A stretch of DNA of 64,000 bases from Chionoecetes opilio (GCA_016584305.1 JACEEZ010023443.1:123501-187500), one strand, 5' to 3'. Positions 23,801 to 31,955 are shown, counted from the first letter of the stretch. A program made the numbers and translations. Notes: generated by a model not told the origin, from the sequence alone.

Positions 23801-25277
23801 GGATCTGAGGAGGAAATTCTGAATAAATATTTTGTTTCTGAATTTTGAGGTGCTGAAGAATTTCACCTCAACATTATTTGCAACATATTGGAAAAATTAA
23901 TTGATTAAATGAAAAAAGACAAAGATAATGTAAATCAGAAATTTCTTCAACTGACATGTACGTGTTGTTATTTTATTAGGATAAAAAACACATACTATGG
24001 AGTGTTCAAATGTTTGACATTGAAGCTAAGGAACCAATTTTTGTTATAGGAAATTGAACCATTTTCTTTTACGGTTTACTATTCTACGTGACACGTGTTG
24101 AAACTAAATAAATATGAGGGAAGTCAAGTCCATTTTCAACTAACCACTGCTGGCGTACCTTCCCCTACCCAGCCCACACCTCGCCTCGCCACCCACCTGG
24201 AGGACGTGCCGGCGCTGAAGTCGTCCATCTCCACCAGGGCAGTCTTGAGGCCCCTGGAGGCAGCGTCCAGGGCACAGCCGGACCCCGTGGCGCCCCCGCC
24301 GATGATCAACACGTCAAAATACTCCGAGGTGAGACTCTTCAGCTGCTGGTCCCGTGTTGGCAAGGGCTTGGTGGGCCGCACGTTAAGGTTCTCTGCCGCT
24401 GCCACCCGGATATACTGCCTCTGAGGAGCAAACAAAATGACTTTCTTTAGTACTAAAAGTTGACGAGGAGAATAGCTTCTTTTTTTTTTCTTTTTTTTCC
24501 CATCACAAAGTATTGGCCAAATATCCTAGCTGTAAAAGAACAGTTACAAGTCATCTGGTGATCTATTTGCTCCATAACCCGAGGAGTTTGTTGAAGGAGA
24601 AGAGGACACTTAATTATATGGTGATGAATGTCATGTAAGGATACAACCTATAGGTCCAATCATGACGTAGTAGTGAACTATAGGTAGTGAAGAGGCTTTG
24701 ACATGAGTAACCACCACCCTACAATTACACTGAGAATCATTGTAGCCATTAGTAAGCTCACATATAAGGAAAATAATGGATGTGCAATATTACAAGAGAA
24801 GCTGATTGCCTGCATGATATTGATTGATTGATTGATTAGGGCAGTGATAAGCAGATGATAAGGCAGACATGGAGAAATAGAGGCAGTGTGTTGAAGAGAA
24901 TCAGGCAGCATTGGGCATTGAAGAAGTTGAGGCAATGGCTAGAGATAGTTGGAAGCGTATCATTATTTTTTTTATATTGATCGTCTAACCTCATAAGGTA
25001 TGAGCAAATCTGACGTTACACAGAAAGAAGAAGAAGAAGACATATAAGGAAAAAAATGGATGTAGCTACGTGCAATATTACAAGAGAAGCTGATTGATTG
25101 CCTGCATGATATTGATGATGATGATGACGATGATGGCAGCAGAGGTTGTCGTGGCCTTACCTTTGTGTGTTGGTCGTCATCATAGAAGTAGGAGGCTGCC
25201 AACGCCCCCACGCCCACCAGCCCCGCGCCCACCCCCACCAGGCGGGCCACGCTCCTCGTCCTGCTGCTCCCCGCCAT
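8985..25277 (-). CDS. GPD2: Mitochondrial glycerol-3-phosphate dehydrogenase, FAD-dependent (whole gene, 9 coding exons)
   Basis: The enzyme oxidises sn-glycerol 3-phosphate to dihydroxyacetone phosphate at the outer face of the inner mitochondrial membrane and passes electrons through FAD to ubiquinone (glycerophosphate shuttle). Joining 25277-25161, 24420-24197, 23804-22973, 22422-22227, 21535-21326, 18756-18554, 17956-17768, 17196-17098 and 9104-8985 gives 2190 bases, 729 residues plus TAG. All junctions are GT-AG and phases agree. Seen: hydrophobic segment at about residues 10-32, GGGATGSG FAD loop at 80-87, HGGVRYL at 120-126, GTTDTPC at 356-362, GGKWTTYR at 437-444, EF-hand loops at about 640-651 and 676-687, C-terminal VDRSGGGL. 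Length and residue order match animal GPD2 throughout. In this family the EF-hands give calcium activation from the cytosolic side. No stop or frameshift interrupts it. Introns total about 14.1 kb and are packed with repeats. The promoter was not located. Confidence 0.96.
9161..9373 (-). mobile_element. R230 MITE in GPD2 intron 8
   Basis: TAACCCCTTGAGGCCCAGAA at the left and the near-complement ending GAAGGGGTTA at the right; orientation is minus relative to the 40772 copy. It lies only 57 bases from the exon 9 acceptor. Confidence 0.8.
9382..9487 (+). repeat. Isolated satellite-like units left of the main array
   Basis: GCATTGAAGAGATTAAGAC followed by two and a half diverged units of the 31-bp satellite (AGCATATAGGCAATGGATAGA). 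The array then breaks off at a dispersed repeat and restarts at 9815. Confidence 0.75.
9488..9750 (+). repeat. Dispersed 'ACATAAG' repeat
   Basis: The longest copy here: ATAAGAACATAAGAAAATAA, GCCGTGAGACCTACACGAGG, then CTACGCTTTTCCAGCTTGAA near the end. It sits between the isolated satellite units and the main array. Confidence 0.7.
9830..13230. repeat. 31-bp satellite array, over 100 units, in GPD2 intron 8
   Basis: Unit reads GGCAATGGATAGAGATTGTT followed by GGCAGCATATA (31 bp). About 80 units from 9830 to 12295 are nearly identical, with recurring variants at two positions (GCAGCATA, GCAGCGTA, GAAGCATA). From 12295 to 13230 units carry frequent indels and substitutions. The reverse strand has no stop in any frame of the unit, producing false open frames up to 828 residues. 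Confidence 0.97.
13240..15690. other. Unidentified region of interrupted, coding-like sequence in GPD2 intron 8
   Basis: From about 13850 to 15420 the base composition is GC-richer than the surroundings and overlapping open frames of 80-186 residues occur on both strands, e.g. minus strand 15418-14858 and 14568-14182. No frame matches a family I recognise. Homopolymer runs (G, C, A, T of 5-12) are very common and look like uncorrected sequencing errors. It could be a decayed transposon, an integrated viral gene or a host pseudogene with frameshifts; I cannot choose. Confidence 0.35.
15695..15955. repeat. A-rich minisatellite, about 42-58-bp units
   Basis: About five imperfect units of GATTACCAAAAAAGGTGATA followed by TATAACAACACAAAAAA. 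Confidence 0.75.
16200..16423 (+). pseudogene. Harbinger transposase N-terminal fragment (HARBI1-like)
   Basis: Encodes RKRSVWVRKWIGRRQAQGAS, then LLKELALEDPTTYRRVLRLT and EKFEELWMKIQ, ending TAA. This order (basic WVRxW-RR, xLLxEL-x-ED, RxLRLTxExFeeL) is the conserved region ahead of the DDE domain in HARBI1/PIF transposases. The catalytic DDE part is missing, so it cannot be active. Upstream sequence in the same frame is the terminal repeat, not protein. Confidence 0.75.
16432..16627 (-). pseudogene. MADF/Myb-SANT-like protein exon of the Harbinger element
   Basis: Minus-strand frame MMAPKLTRLKGNEKFTLLEI continues MENYPILWNIKLKDYSNKPM and GQIAQMLIGLA. The pattern L-E-ImenyPiLWn-yxnk resembles a MADF domain. 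PIF/Harbinger elements commonly encode a second DNA-binding protein of this kind that works with the transposase. A candidate donor (AAAA before gtaata) ends the exon; no following exon remains. Confidence 0.65.
17098..17196 (-). CDS. GPD2: GPD2 coding exon 8 (second EF-hand)
   Basis: 33 codons, residues 658-690, phase 0. Encodes ARGQDVPGEILHEILNEI followed by the EF-hand loop DLNHNGQVEFDE, a near-consensus calcium site with Glu at position 12, then YLQ. Acceptor CCGGCAG, donor gtgact. Followed by the unusually long intron 8 (about 8.0 kb). Confidence 0.93.
17229..17292 (+). repeat. Short 'ACATAAG' repeat fragment in GPD2 intron 7
   Basis: AACATAAGAACATAGGGAAG, then GCTATTTCTTTTTTAAATCT, as in the 8330 copy. 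Confidence 0.6.
17505..17599. mobile_element. 95-bp Harbinger-type MITE in GPD2 intron 7
   Basis: Inverted ends AGGGCGGTTCACATTGGCCA and the near-complement TGGCCAGTGTGAACCGGCCT, flanked by TAA on both sides (17502-17504 and 17600-17602). Confidence 0.78.
17768..17956 (-). CDS. GPD2: GPD2 coding exon 7 (first EF-hand)
   Basis: 63 codons, residues 595-657, phase 0 at both ends. Acceptor TTATGACAG, donor gtaggg. Contains the linker RQLEAAVKYLQQEMG and the EF-hand loop DTDKKGYISLND with Asp at 1 and 3, Lys at 5 and Gly at 6. The last position is Asp rather than Glu, so binding strength is uncertain. Confidence 0.93.
18176..18215. repeat. (ATT)n microsatellite
   Basis: About 12 perfect ATT units in GPD2 intron 6. 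Confidence 0.9.
18494..18552. repeat. (GA)n tract adjoining the GPD2 exon 6 splice donor
   Basis: Read on the gene strand, donor gtaag passes directly into GAGAGA for about 55 bases, with one GG interruption. Confidence 0.95.
18554..18756 (-). CDS. GPD2: GPD2 coding exon 6
   Basis: Residues 527-594: VGRRLHSEFPYIDAEVRYA, then EYAATAVDVIGRRLRLAFLN and the QAAGEAL segment. Acceptor ATTCATTGCAG; the exon ends GAGAAAAAA before donor gtaaga. The donor runs straight into a GA microsatellite, so intron position 4 onward is simple repeat. The first bases of this exon and its acceptor are duplicated about 290 bases upstream. Confidence 0.94.
18768..19010. repeat. Tandem repeat, about 47-bp unit, in GPD2 intron 5
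   Basis: Four to five units of AAGGGTTCTTACACTGACAG followed by TACTAAGTAACAAACAGTAC. Confidence 0.88.
19014..19105 (-). pseudogene. Duplicated GPD2 exon 6 start with decoy splice acceptor
   Basis: 19014-19105 copies the exon 6 boundary region (18727-18815) at about 90% identity. The copied acceptor AG is intact at 19045-19046 and is followed by the first codons of exon 6, but the frame then reads into TAG after about 10 codons. It arose together with the adjoining 47-bp tandem repeat. Confidence 0.8.
19798..20682. mobile_element. Nested element with about 51-bp terminal inverted repeats, in Helitron copy 1
   Basis: Left end AGAGAGAACTGCAACTCCGA continues with TGCCAGTGGTCGCTGGCAGT and TTTAACTCA; the right end is its inverted repeat, slightly decayed here (ATCATTGGAATT instead of TTCTCTCTAATT). 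Helitron copies 3 and 4 lack it and show the empty site CTCAATTCTCGC. Short open frames inside have no recognisable product. Confidence 0.75.
20851..20905. repeat. (GACA)n microsatellite at the Helitron 5' end
   Basis: About 12 GACA units followed by CA, inside Helitron copy 1. Confidence 0.92.
21031..21232. mobile_element. MITE family P3 in GPD2 intron 5
   Basis: Ends TTTTTTTAACGAGGCGAAAA and TTTTGCCTCGTAAAAAAAAA are inverted. A second copy in opposite orientation lies at 34147-34366 with about 85-90% identity. Confidence 0.7.
21326..21535 (-). CDS. GPD2: GPD2 coding exon 5
   Basis: Acceptor TACCGTTGCAG, donor gtaaat. Completes Ala457, covers 458-526 and starts Val527. Encodes the C-terminal DAO domain region with WTPTMFIRLVQDFGLESDVA, HLAHTYGD and TGKRWPI, colinear with animal GPD2. 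A MITE lies about 90 bases into the following intron. Confidence 0.95.
21536..22255 (-). repeat. Tandem duplication covering GPD2 intron 4 and the end of exon 4
   Basis: 21541-21840 and 21845-22250 are copies of one segment; both carry ACGGTAATAACACA, GACTCTGCACACCATTT, AAGAATCTGCAACTATAGCA, ACCACCTTAT and CCAGGTATATACAC. The right copy includes the real exon 4 end and an extra CATCAT-rich insertion (about 21925-22025). The left copy has the exon end but its donor reads ac instead of gt. Confidence 0.82.
22227..22422 (-). CDS. GPD2: GPD2 coding exon 4
   Basis: Residues 392-456 plus the first base of 457. Acceptor CCCTGACAG followed by VRRGDVLSAWAGIRPLV; contains GLVTIAGGKWTTYRSMA, a conserved FAD-contacting part of the fold. 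Donor gtgtgt after ATCAAAG. The last bases of this exon are copied in intron 4 at about 21811-21840. Confidence 0.95.
22495..22752 (+). mobile_element. tRNA-Val-derived SINE, copy 3, in GPD2 intron 3
   Basis: Best preserved copy. A box AGTGTAGTGGTTAGCAC, anticodon arm CTCGG-CTCACAA-CCGAG (CAC, valine), B box GGTTCGATCCC. A body with CCCAGCAGTGAATGGGTACC follows, ending in an AAAC-repeat tail. The acceptor-stem half of a tRNA is absent, so it is not a functional tRNA gene. Confidence 0.88.
22973..23804 (-). CDS. GPD2: GPD2 coding exon 3 (main catalytic core)
   Basis: At 832 bases this is the largest exon, residues 114-391. Acceptor CCTCCTCAG, donor gtcagt, phase 0 out. It has the strongly conserved core: STKLIHGGVRYLQKA, the VYKWWQLPYFWVGIK block, the YYDGQHNDARMNL substrate-site region, NATGPF, and EGRTIAGTTDTPC. 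All match animal GPD2 in order without a gap. The next in-frame codons, VSGES, are intronic. Confidence 0.97.
24197..24420 (-). CDS. GPD2: GPD2 coding exon 2 (FAD-binding motif)
   Basis: Acceptor CTCCTCAG, donor gtgggt; phase 0 in, phase 2 out. Carries FDVLIIGGGATGSGCALDAA, the beta-alpha-beta dinucleotide fold that holds the ADP part of FAD, then LVEMDDFSAGTSS. The last codon (Arg114) is split with exon 3. The open frame continues past the donor but loses similarity, which supports the splice site. Confidence 0.95.
24781..25130. repeat. Duplicated segments and a stray satellite unit in GPD2 intron 1
   Basis: ACATATAAGGAAAATAATGG with GCAATATTACAAGAGAAGCT occurs at 24760 and again at 25038. 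Between them, at about 24909-24960, GGGCATTGAAGAAGTTGAGG followed by CAATGGCTAGAGATAGTTGG matches the left boundary of the 31-bp satellite 15 kb away (9819). Confidence 0.7.
25161..25277 (-). CDS. GPD2: GPD2 coding exon 1 (residues 1-39)
   Basis: Starts with ATG in a good context (ATAATGGCG) and ends at CACAAAG before donor gtaagg, phase 0. It encodes a basic start (MAGSSRTRSVAR) followed by a Gly/Val/Ala-rich hydrophobic stretch of about 20 residues and then SYFYDDD. This fits the mitochondrial targeting and membrane segment at the N-terminus of animal GPD2, which is poorly conserved in sequence. Confidence 0.88.
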
Positions 25278-25285
25278 TATCCACG

Positions 25286-25288
25286 CTG
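25286..25288 (-). promoter_or_regulatory. Splice acceptor just upstream of the GPD2 start codon
   Basis: On the minus strand a pyrimidine-rich run ending in TTTCAG stops at 25286, and the ATG follows 8 bases later. This looks like a real 3' splice site, so the first coding exon is probably 25285-25161 and a non-coding exon lies further upstream (higher coordinates). I did not find that exon with confidence; the fold-back elements at 25.6-26.2 kb lie in the expected intron. Confidence 0.55.
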
Positions 25289-25611
25289 AAACAACACACG
25301 GAAAGGCGCCGCGTTAGGACAATGGCGCCGCTTTGAGGATAATTCACACCAATTTGTGGATGTAAATGCCTTCTGTGGGAATAATTGTGGGAGGACCTTT
25401 GAAACATCGATTTTGTGGGATATATTTGTGGAAATATTGCCTACATGTGAGAACCTATTGTGGATAACCATTAATTTTTTTACATCGTAATTTAAGGGGA
25501 GAATACATCCACAAATCATTAATTTTACATTGCAATAATATCCACTAACTGCACACGTTTGGAACCCCCCCCCCCAAAAAAAAAAATAATAATAATAATA
25601 TTTATATATAC

Positions 25612-25785
25612 ACATTATTATTATCATGATGGTCAAATGTTAAATGTCAAATTATGGAAGAAAAAAAAATGCAAGCACATCTTAAAATTATTCCGAGTAA
25701 AGAATAATTTTAAGATGTGCTTGTAATTTTTTTTTTTTACCATCATTTGACATTAAACATTTGATCATCATGATAATAATAATAT
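25612..25785. repeat. Fold-back inverted repeat with about 80-bp arms
   Basis: GCAAGCACATCTTAAAATTA at 25671 is the complement of TAATTTTAAGATGTGCTTG at 25704; outer parts (ATTATTATCATGATGGTCAA and complement) also pair. Loop of about 6 bases. Confidence 0.85.
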
Positions 25786-25998
25786 GTATATAAAAACATT
25801 GTATTATTTTTTTTCGACGCCCATCGTATCATCGTTTTTTTTTTATAGATATTAATTGACTTTTAACAGATAGGTCAATTAATGAATTTTAATAGACGGT
25901 CAGTTGATCTTTTTCAGCGGCGCCCCATTCTGCCTCCCGCCTCGCCGAGTGACCGAGTGTTCGAGTGCCGCCGTGTGAGGAGCAGGGAGTCCCAAGGG

Positions 25999-26223
25999 GT
26001 AGGGGAGAGCGGGGCAGGTTGCATCGAGGGTAGGTTGCATCATTGCCTCTAACTCGCATTAACTTTTTTTTATTATTATTATTGTTGTAGTTGTAGTAGT
26101 AGTAGTTTATAGTAGTAGTAGTAGTAGTAGTAGTAGTATTAAGACGATGTACGTGTGATAACATGCGAGTTAGAGGCAATGATGCAACCTACCCTCGATG
26201 CAACCTGCCCCGCTCTCCCCTAC
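25999..26223. mobile_element. Fold-back element with perfect 61-bp arms
   Basis: Left arm GTAGGGGAGAGCGGGGCAGG... to 26059 is the exact complement of 26163-26223. The roughly 100-bp centre is an AGT/TAG-rich simple repeat. Nothing is coded. The identity of the arms suggests recent origin or gene conversion. Confidence 0.88.
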
Positions 26224-26415
26224 ATCCTGAGTCATTCATCTAATAAGGCAGTGAGTGTCGCTATGAGGGGCAACAACTACAGACAGAGGCATCGACCCAC
26301 CGGAGGAGAGAACGATCTGAGATGCAAATTAAGGTATGACTGAAGCTCATTATTTGCCGTTGATTATATGTTTGCGTGCAGCCTAGTAAAGGATTTGTTG
26401 ACAGTAGACAGATTG

Positions 26416-26637
26416 GTAAATTTCCAGATGAACACCGAACTTCCTTTGGTGGACGAAACTATTTTTTCCTGGTAAGTTTTGATGTGTTTTGAATTAATCT
26501 GTTAACCGTTTTTGTCGCAAATCAATTAAAAATGCGACAGAAACGGTTAGCAGATTAATTCGAAACACATCAAAACTCACCAGAAAAAAATAGTTTCGTC
26601 CACCAAAGTGAATTCGGTGTTCATCTGGAATAATACC
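26416..26637. mobile_element. Fold-back MITE P2, copy 2 (short loop)
   Basis: GGTAAATTTCCAGATGAACA and the complementary right arm meet around AAATCAATTAAAAAT; the TTAGG-like loop of the other copies is missing. Confidence 0.83.
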
Positions 26638-26886
26638 GACAGATTGGCCATTTCTCCGGATATATTCTCCATTCCCGCTTTGAATTTTTTGTTTGTCGGA
26701 TGAAGTTACGACCTGGAGCACACGCTGATGTTGCACGGTGCTACGGTGATCACCTAGTGCCTCATATAATTAGCTTTTGGGTCTGTGGTCGGATGATTCT
26801 GTCACTATCTCATTACTAACACGACATTAATAAGTTTACTCCACCTAAGTTTTCTTTCTCTATACATTTGAACCTATAGCACGTTT

Positions 26887-27215
26887 GGTATTATTCCAGA
26901 TGAACACCGAATTCACTTTGGTGGATGAAACTATTTTTTTCTGGTGAGTTTTGATGTGTTTTGAATTAATCTGCTAACCGTTTCTGTCGCAAATCTTTTT
27001 ATTTTTCTTTCTTTCTTTTTAGTTAGATAAAGGTTAAGGCTAGGTTCGGTTAGGTTCAATTTGGTTTATTTGTTATTTTGGGTGCAAATCACTATATAAA
27101 AGGAAAAAAAAGGGATTTGCGACAGAAACAGTTAGCAGATTAATTCAAAACACATTACCAGAAAAAAATAGTTTCTTCCACCAAAGTGAATTCGGTGTTC
27201 ATCTGAAATAATACC
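26887..27215. mobile_element. Fold-back MITE P2, copy 3 (long loop)
   Basis: Arms GGTATTATTCCAGATGAACA and complement; the centre includes AAGGTTAAGGCTAGGTTCGG and GGTTCAATTTGG as in copies 1 and 4. Confidence 0.85.
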
Positions 27216-27680
27216 TTTTCTTTCTCTATACATTTGAACCTATAGCACGTTTATATATATATTTCTTATCTTGAGGGCTAGAGAATGATGACGTAAGCAG
27301 GATTTCTTTTCATAGTAGGCCCCTTACACATAAGACACACATGCCACACCCCGATTCCCCTAATGCACTCGCCGTTAAAGGTTGAGTTGATAGGCAGCAT
27401 GTGGTGAGGTTAAATTTTCCTAAGTAACCTATTTTTTGCGACGAATCTTTTATTTTTGGAGGGAGTAAATAGTAAATACCTTGGGTTTTGAACGATTCGT
27501 AGCTGGGAGGTGACGTGATGTTATGTATATAGTTACTGTACGTAAAGTTATATAGTTATTATGGCTGCTTCGAGGTAGAACAGCGGTATTATGATTGCGT
27601 TCTTACCTAGGTACTTGAATTTACGCAGGGTTAATTTAGGATGCCGTGTTCCTTCCTCATTTCATCATAATCATTAAGTC
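27216..27680. other. Unremarkable AT-rich sequence
   Basis: No gene, tandem repeat or element boundary recognised. Confidence 0.5.
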
Positions 27681-27895
27681 TTAACCCGTTCACGCCCATA
27701 TCTTTCCTTTGCTATAAAACATGGTCTCTTGTTAGCCATAAAATTACGAAAAGTAACTAAATACACCAAATTAGTTAGTCGCTCAGAATACTAAACAGGT
27801 CATATCTATAAAAAAAACATTGCTTATATTAATTAAAAATCATCTAATGGTAGCTAAATTACAATGGAAATTACGTTCTGGGTCTCAAGGGGTTA
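27681..27895 (+). mobile_element. R230 MITE
   Basis: TTAACCCGTTCACGCCCATA to GGGTCTCAAGGGGTTA, full length. Confidence 0.8.
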
Positions 27896-27999
27896 TATCA
27901 AGACTTACCCAGGCCGCGCCCACCCAGCCCTTGAAACCTCCACCTGCGACACTCCTTCATCACACCGATACAAACACCAACACTACTTTTTTAACACGA

Positions 28000-28068
28000 G
28001 GAGGCTATAAGAGCACGCGTAGGTCTCACAGCCACTCGTAACTTCCTTATTTTCTTATGTTCTTATGT
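28000..28068 (-). repeat. 'ACATAAG' repeat fragment, inverted
   Basis: TTCCTTATTTTCTTATGTTC is the complement of the family start. Confidence 0.6.
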
Positions 28069-28560
28069 AGGAGCGCCTGTTCACACCACACACACACACA
28101 CAGCACACGCCGCCCGACAGCTTATGTATGATAAACTCTCACTGAAGAGAAACTGAGGCCCGCGAACACAGTGGTACTTATTCAAGGTGAAATTGTGCAA
28201 CCTCCTCAAGATCTCAAGATGTTCAAGCATATCAAAGTTGCGACGGGAGTTGAATGTTATATGAACCTTCCTTTCAACACACCATCACATCAGTAACACC
28301 AAATACTGTATGTAGTATGTCCATATATATCTATAGTATCTTAGTGAGTTGCAATGTTCCTCTCAGCATTACGACTCACTTTCGTTCGTAGCGTGAAGTG
28401 AAAAGTATGAACTCGATGACCTTGTATGACTAGTATGTAATTACGTCCACATTTTCGTAACCAACACTATTAGGCTTTTTAAATATAGTACTTCTTTGTC
28501 AATATAGCAATAGGAGTAAACAGCAGTATAGATAACGCTGGCATCTGCTGATTAACGTTA
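28069..28560. other. Unassigned sequence
   Basis: A short CA run near 28090; otherwise nothing recognised. Confidence 0.45.
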
Positions 28561-28579
28561 TCAAGAGGCTTTAAGTAAG

Positions 28580-28866
28580 AATGAGGAGGAGGAGGGGGGG
28601 AGGGGTGTTGGAAGAGGTGGAGGAGTGGGGGAGGGGGTGGTGGAGGTAGAGAAGGGGTGTGGGAGGGGTGGTGGAGTGTGGGAGGGGTGGTGGAGGGGAA
28701 GGTATGGGAGGGGTGGAGAAGGGGAAGCAAGGCCCGCCCATGACCCCCAACTTTCCCCCACACTCCTACAAGCTGTCATGAGGTCTGGCAAAGCTCCACC
28801 TCACACAACTATAACTACAACTATAACTACAACTATAACTACAACTATAACTATAACTACAACTAT
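28580..28866. repeat. GGA/GGT-rich low-complexity tract and (CTATAACTACAA)n
   Basis: G-rich plus strand at 28580-28735 (GGTGGAGGGG-type motifs), then a CTATAACTACAA dodecamer array at 28805-28866. Confidence 0.8.
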
Positions 28867-29815
28867 ACTGTCCAGGTATTCCAAGGACTAGACACAATTT
28901 CAGTCACAAAAAAATGAGCTCTGCGTTTCATATAAAGTAAGGAAAACAACTTGCATGCAAACATACACACACGAGTTGCCGCTTCACACTACTTACCTCT
29001 TGACCTTGGCCCTGTTGTGTGTGTGTGTGTGTGTTCACTTGTCACTCAGTTGTCAGTCACTTCCTCAAAAGCAAACTACGTATTAACTGACATAACCAAC
29101 TAATAACAGGAACATTCACGACACGTACTGTACCTGCGTTTGCCTTCAGCACAGTGCCTCGAAAACCACTGGACAGAATAAGATCGTTTCCCGTGTTATT
29201 CCGTCATTGAAAGACACTTGGCAACTACGTCAGGACGCGTGATTTGCCAACATGAATCATGCATGCAACAGTGTATATAGCCTGTTTGGCCTTACGTCCT
29301 CACAGCTCGTGCGGTGCGTCTGTCTGTCCTCTCCTGTACACTCACCACTCAATACTGTTTCCCCGAACCTTCTGTTTTTTAACTCTCTCTTTCTAGCTAT
29401 GAAAACCTTGACACAGAGCACCGCCCATGTACACACACATACACACACACACACACACACGCCCCTCGCTGTGCCGCAACACCCACCGCCCCTCACCCCC
29501 ACCCCGGCCCCTCCCCCAGGCAACAGCTTCGTGGGTGCTCACTGCTCACTGCAGTTGCTTCACAATAATCGTTCTCGCTCACCCCGCCAGATCACAACAT
29601 ACTTTTTCAGCGTAGCGATACTGATTTTGTATCACCACGTATTCGCCCTTCTTAGCAATACGTTTTTCATGTCCTTGGTCGATTAAGGGATCTTAATCTC
29701 TTAATCGACCAAGTTATATAACATTGATCTCCCTGTTCGTATCTATTCGGCTGTCTATCTGTTGATGCGTTAAACATGGATTTTCGTCGCCTTGTTTTAG
29801 TATACTGCCCAAGAC
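28867..29815. other. Non-coding, with small CA and GT tracts
   Basis: GT run at about 29018-29032 and CA run at 29430-29460. GATTAAGGGATCTTAATC and TTAATCGACCAAG at 29670-29712 form a short palindrome (GGTCGATTAAGGGATCTTAA and complement). No gene recognised. Confidence 0.5.
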
Positions 29816-29818
29816 TTT

Positions 29819-30011
29819 AACCCCTTCCCACCTTTGCTATCAAAAATCGTATGTTGTCGAGCCATAAAATTACGAAAAGTAACTGAATATACCAAATAAG
29901 TTAGTCGAAATGGATACTAAACAGGTCATATCTATAAGATATTGTTTATATTTACTAAAAATCGTCTAATGGTATCCAAATTGCAATGGAAATTATGTTC
30001 TGGGCCTCAAT
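29819..30011 (+). mobile_element. R230 MITE, 3' end decayed
   Basis: TAACCCCTTCCCACCTTTGC to CTGGGCCTCAATCAAGA; the terminal AGGGGTTA is missing. Confidence 0.7.
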
Positions 30012-30189
30012 CAAGACTTTACGCTGTTGAGGCGATGTTTATTCGTTTTCTGCGGCACACGGCTGTAATCACGGGAGGTGCTGCCATTATACCTGATCCT
30101 GGGTGTGATAAAACTGAACACATGCCATCATGAGGCAGCGCCATGGTTGGGTCAGGGCTGGGGCGATGACCTCACCTGTTTCCCACACA

Positions 30190-30640
30190 GATCGAGGTCA
30201 TATATAGTAGGTCTGGTGTAACCCCATAGATCTGCAAGTTTGCTATTGATCTGCAAGTTTATTTTCCTATTGAAGATTCCTATAGAGATTTCCTATAGAA
30301 GAGTCCTGTAAGAGTTTCCTATAGAAGATTCCTACAAGATTTTTTCCTATTGATCTGCAAATTTCCTATTGACACTGTTTCTTCCTATGTAGTCTAAAAC
30401 GATATCGCGTACAAGTAAGACAGCAGTATAGATGGTAGATAGATAGAAAATAGTAGCAGTAGTAGCAGTCTTTTCGGTTATTCACCCCAGGACAGATGGT
30501 TCGCTGCCTCCACCATCATGATAACGCCGCCCTAACATGTGTCTTGTTCTGCCAACTCATGCATAAGAGATAACAGATAAGGTAGATAATTGGGTAGCTT
30601 ATGGCTTACCATAAGACCCGTGGAACCAAGTTTCCGCCAA
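30190..30640. other. Locally repetitive non-coding DNA
   Basis: Short irregular repeats of GATCTGCAAGTTT and TTTCCTATAGAAGATTCCTA; a few TAGATA and AGCAGT repeats. No gene. Confidence 0.5.
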
Positions 30641-30646
30641 AAAGTG

Positions 30647-30896
30647 AATAACTACTCCTAAATATTGTCGAATTGAGCTGAAATTTGATATGCAAGTAGT
30701 GCTGTCAAAATCAATGGGGGTCGTCGCAAGAAACGTTTTGCGTAAAACAAGCCCTTAATGAGTAATTAGCGTAAACTACTCCTAATTATTGTCGGATTGA
30801 GCTGAAATTCGACATGCAAGTAGTGCTGTTAAAATCAATGGGGGTCTGTGAAACAAACTTTTTGCGTAGAACAAGCCCTTAATGAGTAATTCACGT
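30647..30896. repeat. Tandem duplication, about 125-bp unit, two copies
   Basis: ACTACTCCTAAATATTGTCG through AAGCCCTTAATGAGTAATT recurs from 30774 with about 90% identity. Confidence 0.85.
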
Positions 30897-31079
30897 AATG
30901 AGTTAATTGGCTGGAACGTGGCTCGCTGCCACGTTCCAGCCGCAAGAACTGAGCCAAAAGCAAAGGGGCCAGAGGCTGGACGCCTATACTTGATAATAGA
31001 TAACATAATAAAAGGCTCCACTAGAAAAATAAATAATAAATAATAAATAAATAAAAGGCTTCCACCGTCTAGGAAAGGG

Positions 31080-31230
<151 letters not shown>

Positions 31231-31372
31231 CTTACTTTCCCTTAGGTGGAACACAACACTAACTCGTTCTGCGTGAAACTTGATGATCTTACTACAATTT
31301 CTTTCTTGGTAAACCGAAAAAGAGGACTAGTTTACTTTTCAGCCATGCCACTTGTGTTTCCTGGATATTAAT

Positions 31373-31582
31373 TAACTCCTTGAGGCCCAGAACGTATATT
31401 TCTATTGTAATTTGGCGACCATTATAGACGATTTTAATGAATATAGACTATTTTATATATATCCCTTGTATTGTATCCTTGTCCACTAGCTTATTTGGTG
31501 TATTCAATTACTTTTCGTAATTTCATGGCTAACATCAGACGATTTTATATATCAAAGGAAAGATCTGGGCTTGAAGGAGTTA
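31373..31582 (-). mobile_element. R230 MITE, inverted
   Basis: AACTCCTTGAGGCCCAGAAC at the left and GATCTGGGCTTGAAGGAGTT at the right. Confidence 0.78.
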
Positions 31583-31837
31583 AGGCGACAAACAGTTACA
31601 TCACCAACACTTGCTATATCCCGCACAGGGCCTTGAATATTATTGCTATCACGTACGGAAAGATTAGCCTTGTGAGAGCTAGCTAGCATACTTCACGGTT
31701 ATGTTAATGCAATGTGCCTGTATGATCTAAATGGTGGACTAACTCTTACTGAATAAAGTCAATCAATCAATGAAAGGTAGATATGAAGCTTTAGATGAAC
31801 AACAACGGCAAGATCAATAGACATACTATCTACTTTA

Positions 31838-31842
31838 CTACA

Positions 31843-31912
<70 letters not shown>

Positions 31913-31914
31913 TT

Positions 31915-31955
<41 letters not shown>

